64,000 nt of DNA from Pictodentalium vernedei (GCA_031216915.1 CM062289.1:18702520-18766519), one strand, 5' to 3'; positions 46,791 to 57,889 are shown, counted from the stretch's first letter. Numbers and translations are program-made. Notes: a model not told the origin generated them from the sequence alone.

Positions 46791-47790
46791 AAGATATGCG
46801 TGAAGGCACAATGAAGTCGGGTCGACGTGAAACCTCCTCGGGCGACCTTGACAAAGAAGGTCGCGACGTAGCGGGAGACGTGCCCGAACCGCCGCCATCA
46901 GCGAGTGGAGCTGATTGATCAACACCCGCTGAGGCGACAGGGGAGTGATCAGAATGATTCGACAACTGCAGGTTCGAATTTTGGCAAGAACCTGAGGAAG
47001 AATCGGAACCGGCAGGAAGGCATAGCCGACTAGTCCGTTCCAATCGAGTTGCAGAGCGTCCACGGCAAAAGCCAGAGGATCTGGACACGGGGACACGAAA
47101 GTGTCCACCTGATGGTTCCAACGAGTCGCAAAGAGGTCGATGTGGGGACGTCCCCAGAGATCGCAAAGCGACTGGAACACTGCCCTGTGGAGCATCCACT
47201 CGGTGGAAATAACCCTGCCCTGTCTAGACAGGGAGTCGGCTAGGACGTTCAGACGACCGGGAATGTGACGAACAACCACTCCGGCGTGAACATCCTGAGC
47301 GAGCAGTAGAAGATCCCGAGCTAATTTGTACATCGGAACCGAGTGCATGCCGCCCTGGTTCCGAAATGTAAGCAACCACTGTCGAATTGTCGGATAGCAG
47401 AAGGACCTGGCGATTCGACAGGTGAGGGATCCACTGCCTGAAACTCAGAAGAAGAGCAAGAAGCTCCTTCTGGTTGATGTGTAGAGCTGCTTTATCCTGG
47501 TCCCACATCCTGTGTAGGGAAAGACCGAGAGGATCCAATGTCGCACCCCATTCGAGATCGCTGGCATCTGCCGTCAGAATGCGATCGGACGTGGGTAAGT
47601 CCAATGGAACACCCTGCGTAATCCACTGAACATCTGTCCAGGGAAGAAGGTGAGGATACAGAGATTCTGGAAACGGAAGCACCTGACCCAGAGAATCTAC
47701 ATTCGGCCTCCAACGACTGAGCAGAAAGTGTTGGAGAGGTCTGACAAGCAGCCGTCCTAGAGGAATGAGATCCGTCACCGTACCGCAGAG
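46755..47790 (-). pseudogene. DIRS RNase H and Dam-like region, frameshifted
   Basis: RNase H motifs: TADASDLEWGA near 47590, NQKELLALLLSF near 47470 and SDNSTVVAYI near 47385. The frame then shifts near 47350 to HIPGRLNVLADSLSR near 47240, HIDLFATRWN near 47135, PDPLAFAVDALQLDW and YAFLPVPIL. The last block matches the part of DIRS elements described as Dam-like methyltransferase; its activity here is doubtful. Frames 0 then 2, then back to 0 near 46760. Confidence 0.82.
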
Positions 47791-48714
47791 ACCGATCAGC
47801 CGGAGAAAACTCCGAGCGGTCGCGGACTGGGACAGAGAGAATCACAGCCTTGGCCTGGGGAACCGCTACCAAATTGAATTGGGTTTGGAAAGACATCCCC
47901 AGATGACAAAACGACTGAGAAGGGACCAGGTCCGACTTCTCCTCGTTGACTCTGAATCCTAGCGACGTGAGCAAGCTAAACAGAGTGGCGACATCCGACT
48001 CCAGTAAGGCAGCATTGGAATGCCTCTGGAGGATATCGTCCAGATATGCCGAAGTAGTCACCCTGGACTGTGTGCGATGGAACGCTATCACATGCGACAT
48101 CAGTCTGGTGAAGGCCCAAGGAGCCAGGTTGAGGCCGAAAGGCATGGCCTTGAACTGGTAAACTCGCCCCAGAAAAGCGAACCTGAGATACTTCCGTGAC
48201 GCCCGATGCATCGAAACGTGGAAGTAAGCGTCTCGCAGGTCGATGCTGGCAGCGAAATCTCCCTGGTGAATTGATTGGCGGACCGACCTGAAAGTCTCCA
48301 TGCTGAACTTGGGAGCAATGATAGACTGGTTCAGGATACTCAGATCGATAACCGGTCGGAGTCGGCCGTCCTTCTTCGGCACCAAGAACAGGCGGGAATA
48401 GAAACCCACTGACTGAATGTTCTTGACGACCTCGATCGTCCCCCTTTGCCAGGAGATTGCCAATCTCCGTGGACAAAAGTTCCCGATGTAAAATGTCTGA
48501 AGGAACTGTGGTTGGAAGAGCCACCCTTGACAAGAGTGGGGTGCCGTTGGAAGGATATTCGCAGCCCGGACCGAACAACATCTAACACCCACGGATCGGA
48601 TGTGATGGTGGCCCAATGGTCTGCGAACTCTGCTATCCTTCTTCCAACCTGGGACGAGTCGAGGTGAGGACCTTCATTTCGAGCCCCGACTAGGCCCGCA
48701 AGAGGAGAAACCAC
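47780..48714 (-). pseudogene. DIRS reverse transcriptase
   Basis: The N-terminal GRRIAEFADHWATITSDPWV block lies in one frame (about 48560-48650). After a frame change near 48450 the palm continues as VPKKDGRLRPVIDL, SIDLRDAYFHV (motif A), MPFGLNLAPWAFT (motif B) and YLDDIL (motif C, near 48035). Catalytic Asp residues are present. YLDD with the DAYFHV form is typical of DIRS/Ngaro RTs. Confidence 0.9.
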
Positions 48715-50878
48715 CTCCTCTACTAAATGAAGAATCCTGAGACTTCCCTCGATTCTGCCGACCTTTACCCTTACCCCTTGAGTAAGAAGTAGAGGCGGCG
48801 GCAGAAGGACCAGCCTTTTGCTTCACAGAGGAAGCAGAAGGGTACTTGTTAGCCTTGGAACGGCCCTTGCCTCCCCTAGAAGGCTGATCAAGCTGACGAA
48901 ACAGCAGCTGATCTTTGGAATGACGTAGGACGTCATCCCAGACCGTTGACACGGAACCATGGAAAAGTTGCGGACCTGCCAAAGAAGCAGATCGAAGAGC
49001 AGCACGCTGCTCCTCGGGAAGGGATCGTCCTGTGTCCAGCACAGCGTCCCTTCGAACTAATTCCAGATTAGCCGTGTTACAGGCATGCGTGTGAGTAAGA
49101 TGCATAAGTGCCTTGGACAGCACACGCAAAGGCGCCTGTACCTCGTCAATCTTATCTGGAGGCAGATAAGCAGCCAAAGCTGAGACAACGTGATCTGAGA
49201 GAGAAAGCATGCCAAGCATCTCTCTAGATAAGATAAGCCCAACGTGGACTCCAGAGTCGTCACTGGAATGATGGCAGACTTGACTTGGGCTTGGAAAGCC
49301 CAAGGGAAGTGGAGTCTTGATCCAGAACCGTCAAAGTCTGGCAGACCGACGGATTGGCGGAATTGTAGGAACGATAACGCACAGGAGGCAAAAAGGTGTC
49401 AACCCTGATGAAGAACGAAGTCTTCAGAGCCTTGGAATTCAGCTTGGAGTCCAATGCTGAAAAAGCTTCAACCACCTGTACCGACTGGCACGGTCGAAGG
49501 TGCCCAGAAGCAGGTTGCTCCATAGGCTGTAGGCGCGCGACCGATGATCGCAGCCAGGCTAACACTGTCGGCTGGTTAGTAGGTTTGAGATCAGGCAGAA
49601 ACCCAAACACAAAGTCAAGAGCTGCCCCCAAGTCCAAAGACTGCTGGCCCTCGACATCAAGCATGTTGGACTCCTCCCTAGAGTCGGAAGACACATAGCC
49701 CATCGTGGGCAAACCAGCCGACGCCTCCCATGGTGTCGGGACACCAGGGGAATTAGAAACCGGCCTGTTTCCAATCCCGGGAGGTGGCGCCATAGGAGGC
49801 GCCTGGAAACCACTCATTGCCTCGCTGGAAGCAACAGGAAGGCTCTTAGATAGAACCTGAGTGAGTAAGGAGAGGGCCTCCCTAAGCTCACTGCCCGTAC
49901 TGGCTGGTTCGACAGGGGAGCGAACCGGCAAAGTGGCTTCACCTCTGACCCTCTTAACCAGCGAAGGGTCACGATCCTCCAAAACACCCGACGCGGGACG
50001 ACGGGCGGCAGCCGAAACATCTGAAGGCAGACGTGTATAGGGGTACGAGGCACCCCGAGGATCAATATGGCGAGAACTTGTGAGAGTCACCGCGGACCTC
50101 TGCGGGGCAGAAGGTCCAGGCTGCACAAAAGGCGTTGGTCCCCCAAAACTGGTCGTGAGGCCAGAATGAGTGGACGGAAATGCCACGGAGTTCATAGTGT
50201 CTCCACTAAGAACATCCTAATCCAAAGACACAACTGTGGTGCCTGACGGCGAAGAGACCACAGAGATGGGTTCGGCCGGCAGCCCCTTCCGACTTCGCCG
50301 AGTTGAAGTCAGGGAAGGCTGAGGCCGATATCCCATGTCTACAGTACCGGACATTCCTGCAGCGAAAAGCCGAGGCCGGCTAAAACTGACGACGAAGCAG
50401 ATGGACCAGCAGTAGTAGTAGATACGTCGGGAGTCGTTGAGGTTGGTGAAATAGTGGAGAGAGCACACCTGCTCAGCTCCAAAGGAGGAGTCACAACCCT
50501 AGTGACAGCCTCAAATGTCGACTGGAGGGGGACCGTAGTCACGGAACCAGGCACCCCTTCACCAGAACACTCAACGGCTCCCGCAGTATCCACTACAGGA
50601 AAAGTCTGCAAATCCCCCACGGAGGAGAAATAACTCTCACCAGACAAGGTCGGCTCGGGAGCCCCCGAACGACCACATTCTCCTTTCCCACGGGAGCGGG
50701 AGGCACGGCCACGAGAACGAACGACACGGTTAACTGACGCCCAGAAAGTGGATGACCATGATCCACAGTCACCACCTGGCCGCTCGGCCGAACACCCATT
50801 ACAGGAGGAACAAGACACATGTAAATCGTCCACATGCTTTGGCAGCAGACATTGCCCACAAGGAATTGTCCTGGGCAT
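48674..50878 (-). pseudogene. DIRS gag-like ORF, frameshifted
   Basis: It starts MPRTIPCGQCLLPKHVDD (ATG at 50878), a Cys-rich N-terminus (C-x2-C...C-x2-C-x2-C) seen in DIRS-type gag. The frame moves near 50345, has TAA or TGA at 50217-50219, continues as a Ser/Pro-rich region to 49260 and moves again to the C-terminal domain (SLAGPQLFHGSVSTVW near 48980) with a basic Gly/Ser/Arg-rich tail. Probably a nucleic-acid-binding structural protein. Confidence 0.8.
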
Positions 50879-51592
50879 GATAGAGGTGAGAGGAGCAGAG
50901 AAGGTGAAATCATAAAACAGAAGAACACCCCCAAAGAAGAGAGAAAGGTGACAGAAACAAAGACCCCAGACGGTCGACCGGGAACCACACAACAGGATGA
51001 CTACTCTCAAAAGAAAGAAGAAAAACTGTAGGAGTGGTACCCCGCTGACACCTAACTCTAACACAATTAGAAAATTTAGCAAATAAAGCATTAACAATAA
51101 TTGTGAAATAATATAAGTCCAAACCGCATGGCACACGAAATTCGCGCGTGACTCGAGAGAGAACAATTAAATATACATTATGGATATATAATATTAAAGA
51201 GAATATAAAAAACACTGTTCCTGAGAATACAAAGGATACACTGATGCACTATGAATCAGGAATCATCAAACAACGAGCTGGATAAACACTGATAAGCGTG
51301 CAAAAACATCTCGACACGAAGCAGATGATAAAAAGAATGAGTCATTAGAGACGGTATATGCGCACTGGCAACGGAAGTCGTGGAGTTGTACTTGGGAGAG
51401 AGCGTCCCGTACTGGGTCTGCGCCGGTTGCACTCGACCCAGTTTTGGCTTATTTTTTCTTGGTGCTTTTGCACCACTTTTCTTTCCCAAATTGCTTGGGA
51501 AAGACAAAAATAGAGAGTATTTTATCCAAGTTAGGAACTTCCACTGTAGTGCAAGCCTGAAGTAAACAATTGTGAGTAGGTTGATAAGAAAT

Positions 51593-52140
51593 TGCCTATA
51601 TTTTGATGAATAAAGTCCCATAACTCTGAAATGACAAATCGGACAGCGACACAATTCAAAAGGGAGATTCCTTCTATCAACATATACTTGCAACCAAAAA
51701 ATCATGAAAATTGCTCTAAGCATTTTCAAGTTATTGTTCGACATGTGGAAAATTGCTTATGTTTTGACGAATAAAGTCCCATAACTCTGGAATGACATAT
51801 CAGACGGCGACACAAATAGAAAGGGAGATTCCCTTCATCAACATATACTTGCCACCAAAAAATCATGAAAATTGCTCAAAGCATTTTAAAGTCATTGTCC
51901 GACATGTGGAAAATTGACTATATTTCGACGAATAAAGTCCCATAACTGGAATGACAAATCGGACAGTGACACAAATCGGAAGGGAGTTTCCTTCCATCAA
52001 CATATACTTTCCACCAAAAAATCACTCAAAGCGTTTTCGAGTTATTGTACGACGTGTGGACGGCAGATGGACAGATGGACGGACAGTGGTATACCATAAT
52101 ACAACCGTTTTTTCAAAACGGGCGTATAAAAACATGCGAA
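51593..52140. mobile_element. Right part of tandem-monomer element, ~150-bp units
   Basis: Three units contain ATAAAGTCCCATAACTCTG, GACACAAATAGAAAGGGAG, CATCAACATATACTTGCCAC and CATTGTCCGACATGTGGAAA. They end in a (GGAC)-type tract and the hairpin ATACAACCGTTTTTTCAAAA + CGGGCGTAT. Together with 43081-43192 it is the target of the DIRS insertion. Confidence 0.85.
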
Positions 52141-52488
52141 CGAAAAACAGGTCTTGCCAAATTGTCGCTGGGTCATGCAAAATTTTCATAAAGTTGAATA
52201 ATCTAATACGAATGAATGGTGGGATGATGTTGAGCATCAACCAATCATCAACTGCACGAGTGTTTGCATCTGCCTTTAGTATAGTTGCTTTGTTGGCCAA
52301 GTATTGGAGAACAGAGAAGCTATACTTTAGTCAGATAATCCACCCACCACATACTCCAGTCTCAATATTTTTCTTTTTGTTTGATTGGTTCAGTTTGTGA
52401 TTTCAATACCGACTTTACTAATAGCCAATTACATTTTGCATTGCACAGTACAAAAGCTCTTGTGGATGATGTTTATGACAACAATTGA
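52141..52488. other. Unassigned sequence
   Basis: No supported gene or repeat ends. Confidence 0.3.
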
Positions 52489-52975
52489 TATGTTGGGGTC
52501 ATTATAGAAACATCAACAACAGGATGTCATGGTGTCATTATAGAAACATCAACAACAAGATATCATGGTGTCATTATAGAAACATCAACAACAGGATGTC
52601 ATGGTGCCATTATAGAAACATCAACAACAGGATGTCATGGTGTCATTATAGAAACATCAACAACAGGATGTCATGGTGTCATTATAGAAACATCAACAAC
52701 AAGATATCATGGTGTCATTATAGAAACATCAACAACAGGATGTCATGGTGTCAGTATAGAAACATCAACAACAGGATGTCATGGTGTCATTATAGAAACA
52801 TCAACAACAGGATGTCATGGTGTCATTATAGAAACATCAACAACAGGATGTCATGGTGTCGTTATAGAAACATCAACAACAGGATGTCATGGTGTCATTA
52901 TAGAAACATCAACAACAGGATGTCATGGTGTCATTATAGAAACATCAACAACAGGATGTCATGGTGTCATTCATG
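52489..52975. repeat. 36-bp minisatellite, about 13 units
   Basis: The unit GTCATTATAGAAACATCAAC + AACAGGATGTCATGGT repeats with few changes (AAGATATC, GTCGTTATAG, GTCAGTATAG variants). Because 36 is divisible by three the frame stays open for 163 codons, but the translation is a pure 12-residue repeat with no other gene features. Confidence 0.97.
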
Positions 52976-53024
52976 AAAATTAACAAGTCTACTCATTACT
53001 TGAATTGGGGACAAGCCTGAAAAT

Positions 53025-53724
53025 GGTAATCCTTCACAATAGCGGGTTTTGGGTTTTTCGCGAAATTAGGAAATTTTTTCTCGCTTCTTTGGATTTTTTT
53101 CTGTTTTAGATCACTTTCCCAACAAATTTGCATGCTTTTTGGTAAAAATGTTTACATTTTAACAAGGATTGCGACCTTTTATTGCGCCATTCAAAAATAC
53201 GTAGAAACCACCATTTTGCATTGCTGATGGCATGTTCTATCTCTCGGGCCAGGATTAAACGGGCGTGCTCATATGAAAGTGAGGTAAAAATGTTTACATT
53301 TTAACAAGAATTGTGACCTTTTATAGCTTGGGCTAGGGTTAGGTACTAGTATCATTAGGGTCAGTAGTAGGTGGGGTCAGGGTTAGGGTACCCTAACCCT
53401 GGCCCCTGCTACTACTGATCCTAATCTGATGTTGCCGCACCTTTGTTGCGCAAATATTGATGTCTCCCTTGCTTTGAAAAAGACACACAGAGGGTGCTGC
53501 CGTTGACTCGTTCAAACGAATTTGAGACAACGACAAATCTATTAGGAAATGCTGCACTCAGTGTGTTAAAATGCATTCTTTTTTAAATTTCATTCCGTGG
53601 AATCAAATAGTTTTGTACTTATTTGTTGGAAAAGTGTTCTAAAATGTGAAAAAAACCCAAAGAAGCGAGAAAAAATTTCCTAATTTCACGCGAAACCCCA
53701 AACCCGCTATTGTAAAGGATTACC
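53025..53724. mobile_element. Foldback MITE, >100-bp inverted repeats, telomere-like core
   Basis: GGTAATCCTTCACAATAGCG pairs with the right end for more than 100 bp with few mismatches. CTGAAAAT / CTGAATAT flank it (7 of 8). The centre 53345-53432 is another palindrome with GGGTTAGGGTACCCTAACCC at its heart. ATGTTTACATTTTAACAAG blocks are repeated inside. Confidence 0.92.
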
Positions 53725-53839
53725 CTGAATATAAGCAGACTGTCATCTGCACAGCAGGGTAGCATCACAAAATTTACCCTATGTGAACCTCAGTCTGAAT
53801 CAAGGTCTCAAGCCAAAACAGAACTAGAGGTACTATGAG

Positions 53840-54545
53840 CAAGCTCACAAAGTGATAACCCCCCATGCCTCAGTTGTTGCACTTACGAGGACACAACCAT
53901 ATGATGTAGCAATTGAAATGTATAAGTTAGATGGGGGGCGCGGTGGCTCAGTAGGTAGAGGTGCAGGCTGCAAGCTGAGAGGTCCTCGGTTCGAATCCCA
54001 CCTGCGGCAACCGCGTTGTGTCCTTGGGCAAGACACTTCACCCCCATTGCCCATGTGGGGGGCACGATGAGGCCGTGTACTAAAGCGTACTGCACGTCAA
54101 TGGTATGCATGTCTTCAACCAATCTAACCCTGCCTGTGCTGCAGTGCGGAGTTACGATGTTGGGGAGCTGGCAGCTGCTCGTCGTTGCTCGGTGGTTCTC
54201 TCCGGGTACTCCGGCTTCCTCCACCTGTAAAACTGTCACGGTCATGATTAGCCATTGTGCATAAATATGTGACCTTAAACATCAATAAATAAATAAATAT
54301 AAATAAATAAATATAAGTTAGATTATCTCCCCTTGGAAATGTCAGAACGGAATTATATTGCTTCATGCACATCTTCATATGGGGTTCTTCCATTGTGTAA
54401 AGTTTCATGAAAATTCTTCGAACAGTTTAGGAGGAGTTGCGCTTATAAGGATGGACAGACGGACAGATGGATGGACGGACAGGGTGATTCCTATATACCC
54501 CCCCAAACTTTGTTTGCGGGGGGGGGGGGGGGGGGGGGGTATAAA
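53840..54545. mobile_element. Element with CCCCCC-hairpin end, split by SINE
   Basis: The right end has a GGACAGACGGACAGATGGAT tract and a hairpin of TATACCCCCCCAAACTTTGT against a poly-G TATA stretch. The left end near 53840 has ATAACCCCCCATG. Its middle is interrupted by the SINE at 53933-54311. Confidence 0.65.
53933..54311 (+). mobile_element. tRNA-headed SINE, full length, 12-bp TSD
   Basis: The head has an A-box TGGCTCAGTAGGTAGAG and B-box GGTTCGAATCC (53944-53999). The shared body and a TGTGACCTTAAACATCAATA + (AAAT)n tail follow. TATAAGTTAGAT is duplicated at 53921-53932 and 54312-54323. The head is not a functional tRNA gene. Confidence 0.95.
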
Positions 54546-54803
54546 GATGTACCTAGAGGATAAATTGGCCCACTGTATGGGATAGCATCAGCAAATTCAC
54601 CCTCTGGGGACCTCATTTTGCAAATGACAGGTTGCTTATATTCTGGCTTGATTGGGGATGACTGGATAAATGCTGAGTACAATTTGTTCATATCCTTCGA
54701 AATAGTTCCTGTAGTGTACCTAATACAGTAGTACGATCAGAACAACAGTACCAAATGTCAGATGACTGTCTCAAGGACTACAACAAACGATTTGAGACAT
54801 TTA

Positions 54804-55060
54804 CAGTACGTGGAGAGTGGATTGTAACTAAATCAACCATGGAGTGGAGTTCTCACCCAAACTATAACTTTCGCATTTTGTATATATCGACTAAAAACAC
54901 AAGCAATGTTTCAGCCAATGGACCTCCGGGTTTAACCCGGAGGTCCATTGGCTGAAACTTTGCTTGTGCTTGTTATGCTTTGCAACAAATTTGCAATTAT
55001 CGCTTTGGTGGAATCTCCACTCCACGGGTGATTTAGTGATAATACACTCTCCACGTACTG
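54804..55060. mobile_element. CAGTACGTGGAGAG MITE, copy 3
   Basis: TA-flanked, H1 hairpin around GGGTTTAACCC. Confidence 0.92.
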
Positions 55061-55182
55061 TATAGGAAAACAATCATGACCTAGTGTCATTTTCAAATGT
55101 TCTGGTATTCTATGTCAATGTTGTAATCAATTGAATAGGTTAATGTGATTTTCTGCTTGTCCATTTGTTATTATCCATAAGG

Positions 55183-55425
55183 CGGCGCAGTGGCGTTGCG
55201 GTAACCGGTTCTCATCAGATCACCGAAGTGCGCTTGTCTTCAACCAATCTAACCCTGCCTGTGCTGCAGTGCGGAGTTACGATGTTTGGGAGCTGGCAGC
55301 TGCTCATCGTTGCTTGGTGGTTCTCTCCGAGTACTCTGGCTTCCTCCACCCATAAAACTGTCATGGTCATGATTAGACATTGTGCATAAGTATGTGATCT
55401 TAAACACCAATAAATAAATAATAAA
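55183..55425 (+). mobile_element. 5S-headed SINE with internal deletion, 14-bp TSD
   Basis: The head GGTTCTCATCAGATCACCGA jumps after GAAGTGCGC straight to the 3' body (TTGTCTTCAACCAATCTAAC). TATTATCCATAAGG is duplicated at 55169-55182 and 55426-55439, so the deleted form itself may have transposed. Confidence 0.93.
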
Positions 55426-55439
55426 TATTATCCATAAGG

Positions 55440-55978
55440 TACATCCAAGACCAGTCTTTTGTTTCGGTGATTGAAAATGAATCTGTCTGTGTAAAAATGG
55501 TAAACAAGGTCTTCTAGGCATTACAGACTTGAATAAAAGTATATTTTTGAAATTGACTGGTTAGTGTCACAGAAATAAACATGGAAAATTGGAAATTACC
55601 ACAAAAGTGACAATAACTCTTTACCTCATAAAGTTCATTCTAGAAGGGGCACATACTTGAAATTTTGTACATAATGCCTTTGATATACATAAAATGTTCT
55701 CTGAAAATTTCAAGTAAATCGGATATCTGCTACCAGGTGAAATGACCCTTGTCACAAAGTGCATGAAAACCATTTTTTTTTATAATTTTTAATTTAGGTA
55801 AGACACTGTACTAATATTAGTACAAGAATCATTCCATGTTCTATTTATTCCTAAAGATCCCATAAATGTGTGTAGAACTGTAAAAAATCAGCCCTGTACA
55901 CTTTTACTTTCCTGACTTTATATACCTCTAAATATGGGTCAGTGGATTTTTGTAATCATGTTTGGCCCTCTGTACCTA
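55440..55978. other. Unassigned sequence
   Basis: No gene or transposon ends recognised. Confidence 0.3.
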
Positions 55979-56745
55979 CAGTAGAACCTGTCTTGAGAGA
56001 CCGCCCTTTGGGCCACACGAAAGTGGTCTCTCAAGACAGGTGGTCTCTCATAACAGGTTTCAGGTTTTCTCAAGTCAGTGAATAACCAACCACAAAATTC
56101 AGAAATAGAGAAGGATGGATTTTTGTAATTACTTTGTAGTTCTTCTTTTTTATGAAGTTTTTGTAACAAATTGAAATGGACTGTTATAAAAATTATAAAA
56201 ATAAATTAGTGTTGAAAATCTTCATTGAAGATTTTCAACACTAATTTATTTTTATAATTTTTATAACAGTCCATTTCAATATGTTACAAAAAGATTTTCA
56301 ACACAAATTTATTTTTATTCCTATCTGTCACATTTCAGGTATGCATGAAATTGTTTATTCAGCAATAATACTAATCTTTTCACAGGGGTCTTATAAAAAC
56401 ATATCAACCTTTAATGAGTTAGCAATTGAAACCCAATTAAGAGGTTTTAATACTTTTAATTATGTTAGTATAACCACAATGGATTTTCCAATTCCAGAAC
56501 AGGTAAGAAGTTTTTGTCATGGTTTCAGTCTTCAAAGGGGCGGTCTCTCAAGACAGGTCAATTATGGCATAAAAATACAAGTTGGTATGAGGTTACAGTG
56601 GTCTCCCAAGACAGGTGGTCTCTCAAGACAGGTGGTCTCCCATAGCAGGTCCATTATAGAGTAAAACCAATCGGTGCCTGGTAGATGTGGTCTCTCAAGA
56701 CAGGTGGTCTCTCAAGACAGTGGTCTCTCAAGACAGGTTTTACTG
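55979..56745. mobile_element. pogo/Tigger-like MITE (CAGTAGAACCTGTC), copy 2
   Basis: Closely matches the element at 36042 over its length; the inner foldback (56150-56290) is a more complete palindrome here (ATAAATTAGTGTTGAAAATC around TTCATTGAAG). Confidence 0.93.
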
Positions 56746-56904
56746 TATTTGGCCATTCAATCCCGCATAAAACATATAACGGATGTGGTATCGGCTGGAA
56801 ATTTTGAATCAGCATTCCAATTTTAAGATCTTGGGTGGTATTTGTGACCAAGTTGCTAAGTTCTAAAGTTCATAAAAATGTCCTTGACTGAAAAAATGCT
56901 TCCT

Positions 56905-57158
56905 TTAACCCTTTACCCAATGAATTGGACATATCCACATGCATAATATGGTAAAATTCAGCCGCTGAAAAATGATTTCTCAAAAAATTTCAACAAAACC
57001 ACATCATGTGACCCCTCTTTAGAATGAGCTCGTTGAGCTCGTACGAGCTCAAATGAGGGGTCACATGATATGGTTTGGTTGAAATTTTTTGAAAATTTTT
57101 AAAAAATGATATTTAAAATAATACATTTTGATATCGCCTGCATTGGGTAAAGCGTTAA
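56905..57158. mobile_element. TTAACCC MITE, copy with ATCATGTGACCCC core
   Basis: TTAACCCTTTACCCAATG at the left, CATTGGGTAAAGCGTTAA at the right. The core (ATCATGTGACCCCTCTTTAG ...) differs from the GGTTATGACCCCTC core of the 34012 copy, although GACCCCTC and GAGCTC parts are common. Confidence 0.88.
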
Positions 57159-57269
57159 AGATGACTTGGGAAGTAGGAAACTAAAATTTTGGGATCTGTC
57201 ATACGAGAGTGTTTTCTTCAAGACAAAAGATTATCAGCCAATTCTGAGATGGTATGGTGGATTCCTATA

Positions 57270-57625
57270 CAGTACATGGAGAGTGGATTGTAACTAAATC
57301 ACCCGCAGAGTGGGGTTATCACCCAAGCTATAACTTTCAAATTCTGTACATATTGACAAAAAACACAAGCAATGTTTCAGCCAATGGACCTCTGGGTTTA
57401 ACCCGGAGGTCCACTGGCTGAAACTTTGCTTGTGCTGGTTATGCTTTGCAATTGACAAAAAACACAAGCAATGTTTCAGCCAATGGACCTCCGGGTTTAA
57501 CCCGGAGGTCCATTGGCTGAAACTTTGCTTGTGCTGTTTATGCTTTGCAACAAATTTGCAATTATTACTTGGGTGGAATCTCCACTCTGCAAGTGATTTA
57601 GTGATAATACACTCTCCACGTACAG
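57270..57625. mobile_element. CAGTACGTGGAGAG MITE with duplicated hairpin
   Basis: TA-flanked. The segment ATTGACAAAAAACACAAGCA through TTATGCTTTGCA, containing hairpin H1, is present twice in tandem (about 57353-57450 and 57451-57548). The first copy has a few mismatches. Confidence 0.9.
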
Positions 57626-57668
57626 TAGTTCAAGTGACATGGAATGATCCATCTGTATAAATACCCTG

Positions 57669-57808
57669 TTAACCCTTTACCCAATGCAGACGATATCAAA
57701 ATTTATTATTTTCAATATCATTTTTTAAAAGATTTTTCAAAATTTTTCAACAAAACCATATCATGTGACCCCTCAATGGAACGAGCTTGATGAGCATGTA
57801 AAGGGTAC
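57669..57808. mobile_element. TTAACCC MITE, deleted copy
   Basis: TTAACCCTTTACCCAATGCA and the left half of the core (ATCATGTGACCCCTCAATGG) join directly to GTAAAGGG; most of the right half is missing. Confidence 0.75.
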
Positions 57809-57889
57809 ATGCCCTGAGATAGCAAATGCCTAGGCCTTTAAAGGTTAAGATGTGTTGGAAAAAAGTAATAAAATAACTGCAGATATGAT

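Larger units (their letters stand above)
43193..51592 (-). mobile_element. DIRS-type tyrosine-recombinase retrotransposon, degenerate
   Basis: Coding order on the minus strand is gag, RT, RNase H, a Dam-like region and tyrosine recombinase. Inverted terminal repeats of ~265-285 bp lie at 51329-51592 and (split by an insertion) 43193-45327. An internal complementary region at 45411-45495 equals the two element ends joined, the DIRS hallmark. Integration is between GGAAAAT and TGCCTATA with a shared AAAT and no TSD. The element is ~6.5 kb without the 1.85 kb nested insert. Several frameshifts and stops make it inactive. Confidence 0.95.
53012..54650. mobile_element. CAAGCCTGAAAAT MITE with 8-bp TSD, hosting three insertions
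   Basis: CAAGCCTGAAAAT at the left, TATATTCTGGCTTG at the right, and a perfect 8-bp duplication ATTGGGGA (53004-53011, 54651-54658). Own sequence is visible at 53733-53835 and 54546-54650. It is interrupted by a foldback MITE, a tandem-monomer-type element and a SINE inside that element. hAT-type by TSD length. Confidence 0.92.

Noticed and set aside
52485-52976. 163-residue ORF
   Set aside because: It is the translation of the 36-bp minisatellite.
53370-53405. True interstitial telomere
   Set aside because: Only two to three TTAGGG-like units, arranged as an inverted pair in a MITE core.
53944-54009. Possible tRNA gene
   Set aside because: A- and B-boxes are present but the sequence continues into a SINE body with TSDs; no good cloverleaf is evident.
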